Assembly (NCBI RefSeq): GCF_030411995.1
Contig: NZ_JASNRC010000001.1
Coordinates: 482,908 to 546,907, forward strand
Length of the DNA: 64,000 nt
Origin: Massilia sp. YIM B02769
Lineage (GTDB): Bacteria > Pseudomonadota > Gammaproteobacteria > Burkholderiales > Burkholderiaceae_D
Direction: 5' to 3'
The first letter of the stretch is position 1. Every line of letters begins with the position of its first letter. The position numbers were made by a program, and so were the translations under genes. The notes beneath the pieces were generated by a model that had not been told where the DNA came from, made no database searches, and saw nothing but the letters and a program-made list of their open reading frames with translations. Shown here piece by piece: positions 29,373 through 37,663 of this stretch.

Positions 29373-30851
29373 ATGGGTAACAAAGCGAAAAGCGCGGGGC
29401 TGGTCGGCCTGGGACTGGTGGCCGGTGTGGCCCTCACGGTGCAGGTCTCGGCCTGGGCCCAGAAAGGCGAGGGCAGTCCGCTGCCGCTGGAAGAACTGCG
29501 CCAGCTGGCCGACGTGTACGGCCTGATCAAGAGCGACTACGTGGTGCCGGTCGAGGACAAGAAGCTCTTGTCCGAAGCCATCTCCGGCATGGTCGCCTCG
29601 CTCGACCCGCACTCGGTCTACCTCGACCAGAAGGCCTACCGCGAGATGCGCGAAAGCGTGCAGGGCAAGTTCGTCGGCGTCGGCATCGAAGTGGCCGCCG
29701 AAGACGGCTACGTGAAGATCGTCTCGCCGATCGAGGATTCGCCGGCTTACCGCGCCGGCATCAAGGCGGGCGATTTGATCACCCGCATCGACAATACCCC
29801 GGTCAAGGGCTTGTCGATCGATGACGCCGTGAAAAAGATGCGCGGCAAGCCCGGCACCAAGGTGACGCTCACCATCGCCCGCCGCGGCGACGACCGCCCC
29901 TGGGTGGTGCCCGTGATGCGCGAGGAAATCCGCGTCCAGAGCGTGAAGGCGAAGATGGTCGAGCCGGGCTACGCCTGGGTGCGCATCAGCCAGTTCCAGG
30001 AAGCCACGCTGGACGAATTGGCGAGCAAGACCGCGGCACTTTATAAGGACAATCCCGGCATCAAGGGCCTGGTGCTCGACTTGCGCAACGATCCGGGCGG
30101 CCTGCTGCCGGGCGCGATCGGCGTCTCGACCGCCTTCCTGCCGAAGGAAGAATTGATCGTCTCGACCAAGGGTCAATTGCCTGACTCGAACGCGTCCTTC
30201 TATGGCCGCCGCGAATTCTATGCGCCGCGCGGCGCCGATCCGCTGGCGAAGTTGCCGGCCGAATTGAAAACCGTGCCGATGGTGGTGCTGGTCAACGGCG
30301 GTTCGGCCTCGGCCTCGGAAATCGTCGCCGGCGCCCTGCAGGACTACAAGCGCGCCATCATCCTGGGCAGCCAGACCTTCGGCAAGGGTTCGGTACAGAC
30401 CTTGCGTCCCTTGTCTGCCGACACCGCGATCAAGCTGACCACGGCGCGCTACTACACGCCGAAGGGCCGGCCGATCCAGGCCACCGGCATCGTGCCCGAT
30501 CTGGCGGTGGAAGAAACCGCCGAAGGCGACGGCCTGAACGCCCTGCGCGTGCGCGAAGCGGATTTGCAGCGCCACCTGACCGGCGAGAACGAAAAGCCGG
30601 ATGCGAAGAAGGCGCGCGACGAAGCCGAGCAGCGTCAAAAGGCGCTGGCCGTGCTGAAGAACCGCCAGCCACTGGAACTGGGCGGCAAGGACGATTTCCA
30701 GCTGGCCCAGGCCTTGAATCACTTCAAGGGCTTGCCGGTGAAGACGGTCAAGGCGGAGGAGCAGGAGGCGAAGGAAGCAGCCTCGACCGAGCCGAAGGAA
30801 TTGCCGGGCGCCGACACCAAGCCGCCGGAGATCAAAGGCGGCAAAAAGTAA
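29373..30851 (+). CDS. ctpA: carboxyl-terminal processing protease CtpA (S41 family)
   Basis: The 492-residue periplasmic protease has an N-terminal signal anchor, a PDZ domain (about 75-165; GIEVAAEDGYVKIVSPIEDS, AGDLITRIDN) and the S41 catalytic core with serine in GGSASASEIVAGAL and lysine in FGKGSVQTLRPL. The tail is Lys/Glu-rich. Position after an EnvC-like gene is conserved and links it to cell-wall enzyme turnover; that link is inferred. Confidence 0.94.
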   Translation: MGNKAKSAGLVGLGLVAGVALTVQVSAWAQKGEGSPLPLEELRQLADVYGLIKSDYVVPVEDKKLLSEAISGMVASLDPHSVYLDQKAYREMRESVQGKFVGVGIEVAAEDGYVKIVSPIEDSPAYRAGIKAGDLITRIDNTPVKGLSIDDAVKKMRGKPGTKVTLTIARRGDDRPWVVPVMREEIRVQSVKAKMVEPGYAWVRISQFQEATLDELASKTAALYKDNPGIKGLVLDLRNDPGGLLPGAIGVSTAFLPKEELIVSTKGQLPDSNASFYGRREFYAPRGADPLAKLPAELKTVPMVVLVNGGSASASEIVAGALQDYKRAIILGSQTFGKGSVQTLRPLSADTAIKLTTARYYTPKGRPIQATGIVPDLAVEETAEGDGLNALRVREADLQRHLTGENEKPDAKKARDEAEQRQKALAVLKNRQPLELGGKDDFQLAQALNHFKGLPVKTVKAEEQEAKEAASTEPKELPGADTKPPEIKGGKK

Positions 30852-30888
30852 CGTCGTTCCGGCCACGTTATGGCCCGGAACGGTGACC

Positions 30889-31115
30889 GTACGGTGGGCA
30901 CGGAGTGCCCACGCGGAACTCCGCATGGTTGGCGTGTGTGCTGGCCTGGCCAGATGATGATTGTCGACGTCTCGGAGGGAACAAATGCTACGTGTCCTCA
31001 TCAGGACGCTCATCAACCTGTGCGTGTTATCACAAGCACGGTAGCCGCCGATGAAGCATCGTTCCGCGTGGGCACTTCGGTTAAGAGGCCTCCGGCCTCT
31101 TAACCCCCACCGTAC
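30889..31115 (+). repeat. paired REP-type palindromic element (227 bp)
   Basis: The left arm is GTACGGTGGGCACGGAGTGC followed by CCACGCGGAA; the right arm is its inverted copy carrying an extra nested stem (TTAAGAGGCC / GGCCTCTTAA). Both arms have GTAC in place of the usual GTAG. A hairpin of CGTTCCGGCC with GGCCCGGAACG (30854-30881) stands between the ctpA stop and the element and may be its terminator, though it lacks a T run. The 306-base gap up to moeB holds nothing else. Confidence 0.8.
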
Positions 31116-31157
31116 GGTTCAGGATACCGGCCGCATCCAGCACTTGCAATCATCCCC

Positions 31158-31919
31158 ATGAACGACACCCAACTCCTGCGCTACTCGCGCCACATCCTGC
31201 TCGACGACATCGGCATCGAAGGCCAGGAACGCCTGCTGGCCGCGCACGCCCTCATCATCGGCGCCGGCGGCCTCGGCTCCCCGGCCGCCCTGTACCTGGC
31301 CGCCAGCGGCGTCGGCCGCATCACCCTGGTCGACGACGACGAAGTCGACCTCACCAACCTGCAACGTCAAGTGATGCACACGACCGAGCGCATCGGCATG
31401 GCGAAGGTCGACTCGGGCCGCGCCGCCCTGCACGCCATCAACCCCGAGGTCGAGGTGACCGCGCTAAAGGAACGCGCCAACGCGGCACGCCTGCTGGAAC
31501 TGGCCCGCGAAGCCACCGTCGTGCTCGACTGCAGCGACAACTTCGCCACCCGCCACGCCGTCAACCGCGCCTGCGTCGCCACCGGCACCCCGCTGGTCGC
31601 CGGCGCCGCCATCCGTTTCGACGGCCAGTTGTCGGTCTTCGACATGCGCGAGGAAAAGTGCCCCTGCTATGCCTGCGTCTTCCCCGAAGACAGTGGCTTC
31701 GAGGACGTTGCCTGCAGCACGATGGGCGTCTTTGCGCCGCTGGTCGGCATCGTCGGCGCGATCCAGGCGGCCGAAGCGTTGAAACTCATCATGGGCGTGG
31801 GCCAGCCGCTGGCCGGCAGGCTGCTCATGCTCGATGGCCGCGCGATGGAGTGGACCAGCATCGGCGCCGCCCGCAATCCGGCCTGCCCAGTCTGCGCCCG
31901 GCGCGCCGTACACGTTTGA
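31158..31919 (+). CDS. moeB: MoeB/ThiF/HesA-family adenylyltransferase
   Basis: The 253-residue E1-like enzyme adenylates the C-terminal glycine of a small sulfur carrier (MoaD or ThiS type). Seen are the start LLRYSRHILLDDIGIEGQER, the nucleotide motif IIGAGGLGSPAALYLAAS, VLDCSDNFATRHAVNRAC, the zinc cysteine pairs CPCYAC and CPVC, and the SxxGV segment (CSTMGVFAPLVGIVGAIQAA). Which carrier it serves cannot be told; no moa or thi genes adjoin. Confidence 0.9.
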   Translation: MNDTQLLRYSRHILLDDIGIEGQERLLAAHALIIGAGGLGSPAALYLAASGVGRITLVDDDEVDLTNLQRQVMHTTERIGMAKVDSGRAALHAINPEVEVTALKERANAARLLELAREATVVLDCSDNFATRHAVNRACVATGTPLVAGAAIRFDGQLSVFDMREEKCPCYACVFPEDSGFEDVACSTMGVFAPLVGIVGAIQAAEALKLIMGVGQPLAGRLLMLDGRAMEWTSIGAARNPACPVCARRAVHV

Positions 31920-32051
31920 GGTGCGCGCCCTGAAGCTCTGCAATACAATGCGTCACCCTGCCGGCGCACCGCGACACATTCACGATGGCCGCTGCCAGCA
32001 ATCCGCCTTATACTAAGCCGATTGTTCCGATCCACTTATCCAAGATTGACT

Positions 32052-32504
32052 ATGCAGATCGTTTCGCACCGTGCAGTTGGCCGCCGTTTCGCGCGCGGCT
32101 TCACCCTCGTTGAAATCATGGTGGTCGTGGTCATCATCGGCATTCTCGGCGCCCTTGTGCTGCCGAAGGTGCTGGGCCGTACCGGCGAGTCGCGCGTGGT
32201 GGCCGCCAAGACCGACATCGCCACCCTGATGCAGGCACTCAAGCTCTACAAGCTCGACAACCAGCGCTACCCGACCACCGAGCAGGGCCTGCAAGCCCTG
32301 ACCACCAAGCCGACCTCGGGCCCATCCGCCAACGGCTGGAAGGAAGGCGGCTACGTCGAGCGTCTGCCGAAAGATCCGTGGGGTAACCCCTACCAGTACC
32401 TGCAGCCAGGCCTGCATGGCGAAATCGACGTGTTCTCGTTCGGCGGCGATGGCCAGGCCGGCGGCGAAGGCGAAGATGCCGACGTCGGTTCCTGGCAGCA
32501 GTAA
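32052..32504 (+). CDS. gspG: type II secretion major pseudopilin GspG
   Basis: The 150-residue pseudopilin forms the T2SS piston. The prepilin cleavage site and N-terminal helix are RFARG|FTLVEIMVVVVIIGI, followed by the family core (LDNQRYPTTEQGLQALTTKP, RLPKDPWGNPYQYL). The ATG at 32052 gives a short basic leader. A TATACT (32009-32014) lies 38 bases upstream and could be the -10 of the operon promoter. It is the first gene of the gspGHIJKLMNDEFC run. Confidence 0.95.
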   Translation: MQIVSHRAVGRRFARGFTLVEIMVVVVIIGILGALVLPKVLGRTGESRVVAAKTDIATLMQALKLYKLDNQRYPTTEQGLQALTTKPTSGPSANGWKEGGYVERLPKDPWGNPYQYLQPGLHGEIDVFSFGGDGQAGGEGEDADVGSWQQ

Positions 32505-32513
32505 CGCTTGACC

Positions 32514-33053
32514 ATGGCTGCCGTCGCGGCGCCGCGCAGCAACACCGGCCGCAAGCGTCTTGCCGGCGCCGGCTTTACGCTGGTCGAAATCCTGGTCGTG
32601 ATGGTCATCATCGGCATTACGCTGGGCATGGCGTCGCTCAACGCCATTCCCAGCCCGCGCCAGGATCTCGACAACGAGGCCAAGCGCCTGACCCTGCTGC
32701 TGCAGATCGCGCGCGACGAAGCCATCGTGCGCAACCGCGAAGTGGCCTTCGAGGCCACGCCCGAGCGCTACCGCTTCATGGTGCGCAACGAAACCGGCTG
32801 GACCGCGATGAACCAGGACGACCTGCTGCGCGAACGGCCCTTCCGCAACGCACCGCTGCGCCTGCTGCTCGATCCGCCGATCGCCAACACCGGCAGCGCC
32901 AGCAATGATTTGTTGCGCATCACCTTCGGGCGCGAACCCGTGCACAAGCCTTTCCGTCTAACCATCGCCAACGGCAATTACAGCGTGGCGATCCAGGCCG
33001 ACGGCGTCGGCCACTTCACCGTCGTCGATCCTGGCAGCGAAGGCGCCCAATGA
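32514..33053 (+). CDS. gspH: type II secretion minor pseudopilin GspH
   Basis: The 179-residue minor pseudopilin has the cleavage site GAG|FTLVEILVVMVIIGITLGM and a beta-rich C-terminal domain (REVAFEATPERYRFMVRNET). The ATG at 32514 is preferred to the TTG at 32508. Its stop overlaps the gspI start (ATGA). Confidence 0.9.
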   Translation: MAAVAAPRSNTGRKRLAGAGFTLVEILVVMVIIGITLGMASLNAIPSPRQDLDNEAKRLTLLLQIARDEAIVRNREVAFEATPERYRFMVRNETGWTAMNQDDLLRERPFRNAPLRLLLDPPIANTGSASNDLLRITFGREPVHKPFRLTIANGNYSVAIQADGVGHFTVVDPGSEGAQ

Positions 33054-33424
33054 ACACCCGTCCTGACCGCGGCTTTACCCTGCTCGAAGTGCTGGTGGCG
33101 CTGGTCATCGTCGGCACCGCGCTCGGCGCCGGCCTGCGCGCCATCGGCAGCCTGGCCCAGAACAGCGCCGGCCTGCGCGCCTCGATGATGGCCACCTGGT
33201 CGGCCGAGAACCGCCTGGTGCAGATCCGCCTGGGGCGCGAATTTCCCGATGTGGGCAAGCGCAGCTATGCCTGCGGGCAGGGCGACCTGCCGCTGATCTG
33301 CCACGAGGAGGTGCTGGTCAGCCCGAACCCGCAATTGCGCCGGGTTGAAGTCTCGGTGGTCGACGCCGCCAATCCGGAGCGGCGCATCCTGAAGCTGGTC
33401 CAGCTGGTCCTGAGGCCGCGATGA
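33050..33424 (+). CDS. gspI: type II secretion minor pseudopilin GspI
   Basis: The 124-residue protein shows the leader and helix RG|FTLLEVLVALVIVGTALGA and the short GspI core (ATWSAENRLVQIRLGREFPD). GspI, J and K form the tip of the pseudopilus. It overlaps both neighbours by four bases. Confidence 0.92.
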   Translation: MNTRPDRGFTLLEVLVALVIVGTALGAGLRAIGSLAQNSAGLRASMMATWSAENRLVQIRLGREFPDVGKRSYACGQGDLPLICHEEVLVSPNPQLRRVEVSVVDAANPERRILKLVQLVLRPR

Positions 33425-34041
33425 ACAGGCGCACGCGCGGCTTTACCCTGATCGAACTGCTGGTGGCGATCGGCATCCTGGCCATGGTGGCCGTGCTCGG
33501 CTGGCGCGGCCTGGACGGCATCGTGCGCGCCCGTACCTCGCTCACCGAGCAAATGGAAACCACGCGCGGCATGCAGCTGGCCTTTGCTCAGCTGCAAAGC
33601 GACTGCGAACACGCGGCCGACGCCAGCATCCTCGGGCGCCGTCCCTTCCTCCAGCAAAACGAGGGCCGCATCACCCTGGTGCGCACCGTCTTCAACGAAA
33701 ACGAACCGGCGCGCCTGCAGGTGATCGCCTACCGCCTGGTGAACAAGCAATTGCTGCGGCGCGAATCGATCGCCACCCGCGACCTGGCCCAGCTCGACGC
33801 GCTGTGGCAGGCGGCGATTACCGACATGGACAGCACCCCGCCGGTCGTGCTGCAAGGCGGCATCGAAGGCATGGCGGTGCTGGTCTGGCAGAACGGCGCC
33901 TGGCGGCCCCAGGTGGAAACCAATCCGCCGGCGCCGGTGACGAGCGCATCGGCCCTGGCCATCACCGGCTTGCAGGTGGTGCTGCGCACGCGCGGCTATC
34001 CGCAGCCGCTCACCAAATCCTTCCTGCTGGGGAGCATCTGA
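33421..34041 (+). CDS. gspJ: type II secretion minor pseudopilin GspJ
   Basis: The 206-residue minor pseudopilin has RG|FTLIELLVAIGILAMVAVLGW and the J-specific segment (RTVFNENEPARLQVIAYRLV, LVWQNGAWRPQ). It begins inside the gspI stop codon and ends one base into gspK. Confidence 0.92.
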   Translation: MNRRTRGFTLIELLVAIGILAMVAVLGWRGLDGIVRARTSLTEQMETTRGMQLAFAQLQSDCEHAADASILGRRPFLQQNEGRITLVRTVFNENEPARLQVIAYRLVNKQLLRRESIATRDLAQLDALWQAAITDMDSTPPVVLQGGIEGMAVLVWQNGAWRPQVETNPPAPVTSASALAITGLQVVLRTRGYPQPLTKSFLLGSI

Positions 34042-35150
34042 TGCGCCCTTATCGCCAGGCCTACCAGCGCGGCGTCGCCGTCATCACCGCCTTGCTGCTG
34101 ACCACGCTCGCCATCACCATCGTGGCCAGCCTGTTCTGGCAGCAGCAGGTCGAGGTGCGCTCGATGGAAAACCAGCGCCTGAACTTGCAGACGCGCTGGA
34201 TCCTGCGCGGCGCGCTCGACTGGTCGAGCCTGGTGCTGCGCCAGGACGCCATCGACCACCGCGACCATACCGCGCTGACCCACGTCTGGGCCACGCCCCT
34301 GGCCGAAACCCGGCTCGACCAGTACATCGAGCGCGAGCGGGTCGAAGGCGAAGTATTCGATGCCAGCCTGTCCGGCAACATCATGGACGCCACCTCGCGT
34401 TACAATCTCACCAACTTGACGAGGAACGGCCGGATCGACCTGCAGCAAATGGGCATCCTGACGCGCCTGCTGACCAATTTGCAGATGAACCCGGCGCTGG
34501 CCAAGACCACGGCCAACCTGGTGGCGGCCGGAGCGCCAGTGGCGCTTGCCACCGGCACGGTCGACCCCATCACCGGGCAGGAAGTGGGCGACACCGTCGG
34601 CAAGCAGAGCGACCAGCCGACCCAGACCAACAATGCCGAAGACGGCGGCGAGGGCACGGGCGGTACCGACGATGGCGGCGGAACGACCTCCGGCGTGCCG
34701 GCGCAGACCCAGCCGGTTTCGCGCGAAGGCATCGGCACGCCGATCCGCTTCCTGGAAGTCGAGGATTTATTGGCAGTAAAAGGTTTTACGCCGGAGATGG
34801 TGGACAAGCTGCGCCCCTTCGTCACGGTCTTGCCGGAGGCGACGCCGGTGAACGTGAACACCGCGCCGGCCGAAGTGCTGGCCGCGGTGATCCCGAATTT
34901 CTCGCTGTCGGAGGCGAATGCACTGGTGCAGCGGCGCAAGAGCAGTCCCTGGCGCGACTTGCAGTATTTCATGACCGAGCTCGGCGGAAAGACGCCGGTG
35001 CCGGGTTCGATCAGTGTGCATAGCGACTATTTCATCGTGTCCAGCCGCATCCGGCTCGACCGTGGCGCCCTGAACGCCGAAGCGCTGATCAAGCGCGCCG
35101 CGTCCTTCGGGCCGGGCAGCATCACGGTGGTCTGGGTGCGTCAAAATTAG
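34041..35150 (+). CDS. gspK: type II secretion minor pseudopilin GspK
   Basis: The 369-residue tip pseudopilin has the N-terminal helix RG|VAVITALLLTTLAITIVASL and helix-hairpin-helix-like segments (FLEVEDLLAVKGFTPEMVDK, VNVNTAPAEVLAAVI). A Gly/Thr/Asp-rich low-complexity insert at about 197-230 splits the fold and is unusual in length. The start ATG shares one base with the gspJ stop; a longer frame upstream is a shadow of gspJ. Confidence 0.92.
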   Translation: MRPYRQAYQRGVAVITALLLTTLAITIVASLFWQQQVEVRSMENQRLNLQTRWILRGALDWSSLVLRQDAIDHRDHTALTHVWATPLAETRLDQYIERERVEGEVFDASLSGNIMDATSRYNLTNLTRNGRIDLQQMGILTRLLTNLQMNPALAKTTANLVAAGAPVALATGTVDPITGQEVGDTVGKQSDQPTQTNNAEDGGEGTGGTDDGGGTTSGVPAQTQPVSREGIGTPIRFLEVEDLLAVKGFTPEMVDKLRPFVTVLPEATPVNVNTAPAEVLAAVIPNFSLSEANALVQRRKSSPWRDLQYFMTELGGKTPVPGSISVHSDYFIVSSRIRLDRGALNAEALIKRAASFGPGSITVVWVRQN

Positions 35151-35166
35151 AAGAAAGCGAGACGGT

Positions 35167-36375
35167 TTGACTACACTTTATATCCGGCATCCCGCGCGCG
35201 CCGAAGGCGAAGGCGCCGCCTGCCGCTTTGCCGTGGTGGGCGATGCCGGCGCCATCGAGCAGCAGGGCGAAGGCACGCTGCGCAATCTCACCGACCTGGT
35301 TGCCGCCAGCCGCCGCGTGGTGCTGCTGCTGGCCGGCGCCGACGTCAACCTGATTTCCGTGCAGGCCCCTCCGCTGTCCGGCAACAAGCTGCGCGCGGCG
35401 CTGCCCGGCCTGGTCGAGGAACACATCCTCGGCGACCCGCTCGACTGCGTGCTGATGGCCGGCCCGCAGGCCGGCGACGGCACCCGTCCGGTGGCCGTGG
35501 TCCAGCGCGACTGGCTCGAGCCCCTGGTGCGCATCCTGCTGGGGCAGGGCGCGCGCGCCGTGGTGGCGCTGCCCGCCCAGCTGTGCCTGCCGTTGCAGCC
35601 GGGTGGCGTCAGCGCCGCGATCGGCGGCAACGAGCTGTTGCTGCGCACCAGCCAGTTCGGCGGCCTGGGCCTGGCGCTGGACGCGAATCCCGCCACCGCC
35701 CTGCAGACCGCGCGCGCCCTGGCCGGCGACGCCCCGCTTATCCTGTACGTGCCGCGCGAACAGCTGGGCGAATACGGCGTGCTGCTGGCCGAGGCCGGCC
35801 CCGGTGTCCAGCTCGAAGGCGACGACTGGGCGCACTGGGTGAACGGCGCCAAGAGCACCGGATTCGACCTGGTTCCCGCCCTCGGCGCCGCCGGCGCCCG
35901 CCAGCGCGACTGGCGCCGCTGGCGCGTGCCGATCGCCCTGGCTTTCCTGGGCGTGGCGGTGAACCTGGCCGGCCTGAACATCGAATGGCTGCGCCTGCGC
36001 GGCGAATCGAACGCGGTGCGCCAGCAGATGACGCAAACCTACCGCTCGGTGTATCCGAACGAGCCGATTTCCGATCCGGTGGCGCAGATGCGCCTGCACA
36101 TCAGCCGCGCCCAGGCCGGCAGCGGCCAGATCGGCGCCGACGAATTCCTGTACCTGGCCGGCGCCCTGGGCGACGCAACACGGGAAATGCCGCGCCCGCC
36201 CGGAATTACATCAATGGAGTACAAGGAACGAGCGCTGCACTTGCGCGTCAAACCGGAAACGGTCGACCCCGGCGCGCTGCAGCAGCTGCGCGCGTCCTTG
36301 TCCGCACGTAACCTGAGTATCGAAGAAACCGCGGCCGCCAACTGGACGGTGCGCAGCACAGGAGCCAAGCCATGA
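35167..36375 (+). CDS. gspL: type II secretion inner-membrane platform protein GspL
   Basis: The 402-residue bitopic protein has a cytoplasmic actin-like domain (residues about 1-250) that binds GspE, a transmembrane segment (VPIALAFLGVAVNLAGLNIE) and a periplasmic ferredoxin-like domain. Translation seems to start at TTG 35167, ten bases after a weak GAAAG site. It overlaps gspM by four bases. Confidence 0.9.
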   Translation: MTTLYIRHPARAEGEGAACRFAVVGDAGAIEQQGEGTLRNLTDLVAASRRVVLLLAGADVNLISVQAPPLSGNKLRAALPGLVEEHILGDPLDCVLMAGPQAGDGTRPVAVVQRDWLEPLVRILLGQGARAVVALPAQLCLPLQPGGVSAAIGGNELLLRTSQFGGLGLALDANPATALQTARALAGDAPLILYVPREQLGEYGVLLAEAGPGVQLEGDDWAHWVNGAKSTGFDLVPALGAAGARQRDWRRWRVPIALAFLGVAVNLAGLNIEWLRLRGESNAVRQQMTQTYRSVYPNEPISDPVAQMRLHISRAQAGSGQIGADEFLYLAGALGDATREMPRPPGITSMEYKERALHLRVKPETVDPGALQQLRASLSARNLSIEETAAANWTVRSTGAKP

Positions 36376-36893
36376 GTCTGGGCAGCACAATCGGCGGGGT
36401 GCGCGAGCGCGCCCAGGCCTACTGGATCGCACGCACCGACCAGGAGCGGCGTTTCCTCACGGCCGGCTTTGGCGTCGTGGTCCTGGCCTTGCTCTACATG
36501 GTGCTGGTCGAACCGGCCGTCGAGGGCCGGGCCCAGCTCCAGCGTTCGCTGCCGGCCTTGCGCCAGCAGTCCGCCGAACTCGCCGGCATGGCCGAGCAGG
36601 CGCGCGGCCTGGCCGGGCAGGCCCCGGTGCCGGTCACGCCCATGACCCAGGAAACGCTGAACGCCAGCCTCGCGGCGCGCGGCATCAAGCCCGCTTCGCT
36701 CTCGCTCACCGGCGAGTACGCGCGCATGCAGGTCAACGCCACCTCGTTCGCCAACCTGCTGGTCTGGCTCGACGCCCAGCGCCGCGAAAACCGCATCGCC
36801 GTTCAGGAAGCAAGCTTCACCGCGCAAGATCCCGCCGGCCAGGTCGATGCCAGCCTGACCCTGCGCCAGGACACCGGGGCCGGTGCCCGATGA
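36372..36893 (+). CDS. gspM: type II secretion inner-membrane protein GspM
   Basis: The 173-residue partner of GspL has a short cytoplasmic start, one membrane helix (LTAGFGVVVLALLYMVLVEP) and a periplasmic domain (LNASLAARGIKPASLSLTGE, FANLLVWLDAQRRENRI). It overlaps gspL before it and gspN after it by four bases each. Confidence 0.92.
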   Translation: MSLGSTIGGVRERAQAYWIARTDQERRFLTAGFGVVVLALLYMVLVEPAVEGRAQLQRSLPALRQQSAELAGMAEQARGLAGQAPVPVTPMTQETLNASLAARGIKPASLSLTGEYARMQVNATSFANLLVWLDAQRRENRIAVQEASFTAQDPAGQVDASLTLRQDTGAGAR

Positions 36894-37663
36894 GGCGTGT
36901 CCTGTTGTGGGGTGGCGTCGTTGCGCTTGCAGTGGCCCTGACGGTGCTGGTTTTCCTGCCCGCCAGCTGGCTCGGTAACATCGTCGAGCGCCAGACCGGC
37001 GGTCGTTTGACTCTGGGGGATGCCCAAGGTACGCTCTGGAACGGCTCAGCTTTCGTGGGCGGCGCGCCGGGTGCCGGCGGGGCGGTGACGCCGCTGTTGC
37101 CAGGGCGCTTCAGCTGGCGCCTGTCGCCGCTGGTGCTGTTCGGCCAGGTAAGCATGACGCTGGAAAATCCGCAGGCGCTGGCCCAGCCGGTATTGGTCGA
37201 GGGCAGCTGGAGTGCGTGGCAGGTGAGCGCCGGACAATTGTTGCTGCCGGCGGAAGGCCTGGCCGGGCTGGGTGCGCCGCTGAACACGCTGGCGCCCTCG
37301 GGGACGATCCGTTTGTCGTGGAACAGGCTCGACCTGGTGCGCGAAGCGAACAATGTCAGGGTGACCGGACGCACCGTCCTGAGCATGGCCGACATGGGCT
37401 CGCGCATGGCGCCGATCCGGCCGCTGGGCAGCTACGAGATGGCGATGGACTGGCGTGGCCCGCAGGCCGACCTGGTGCTCACCACGGTACGTGGAGCGCT
37501 GCTGCTGTCGGGAACGGGACAATTACAGAATGGGCGCCTGCGCTTTTCAGGGCAGGCGTCGGCCGCGGACGGCTACGAAGACACGCTGGGCAACATGCTG
37601 AACCTGCTCGGGCAGCGCCGCATGGTGAACGGTAAAAACATAATCGCACTCGAGTTCAGATAA
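36890..37663 (+). CDS. gspN: type II secretion protein GspN
   Basis: The 257-residue protein has an N-terminal membrane anchor (VLLWGGVVALAVALTVLVFL) and the GspN motif region (RQTGGRLTLGDAQGTLWNGS). GspN is present only in some T2SS; its role is unclear but it lies in the periplasm. The stop overlaps the gspD start (TAATG). Confidence 0.9.
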   Translation: MRRVLLWGGVVALAVALTVLVFLPASWLGNIVERQTGGRLTLGDAQGTLWNGSAFVGGAPGAGGAVTPLLPGRFSWRLSPLVLFGQVSMTLENPQALAQPVLVEGSWSAWQVSAGQLLLPAEGLAGLGAPLNTLAPSGTIRLSWNRLDLVREANNVRVTGRTVLSMADMGSRMAPIRPLGSYEMAMDWRGPQADLVLTTVRGALLLSGTGQLQNGRLRFSGQASAADGYEDTLGNMLNLLGQRRMVNGKNIIALEFR

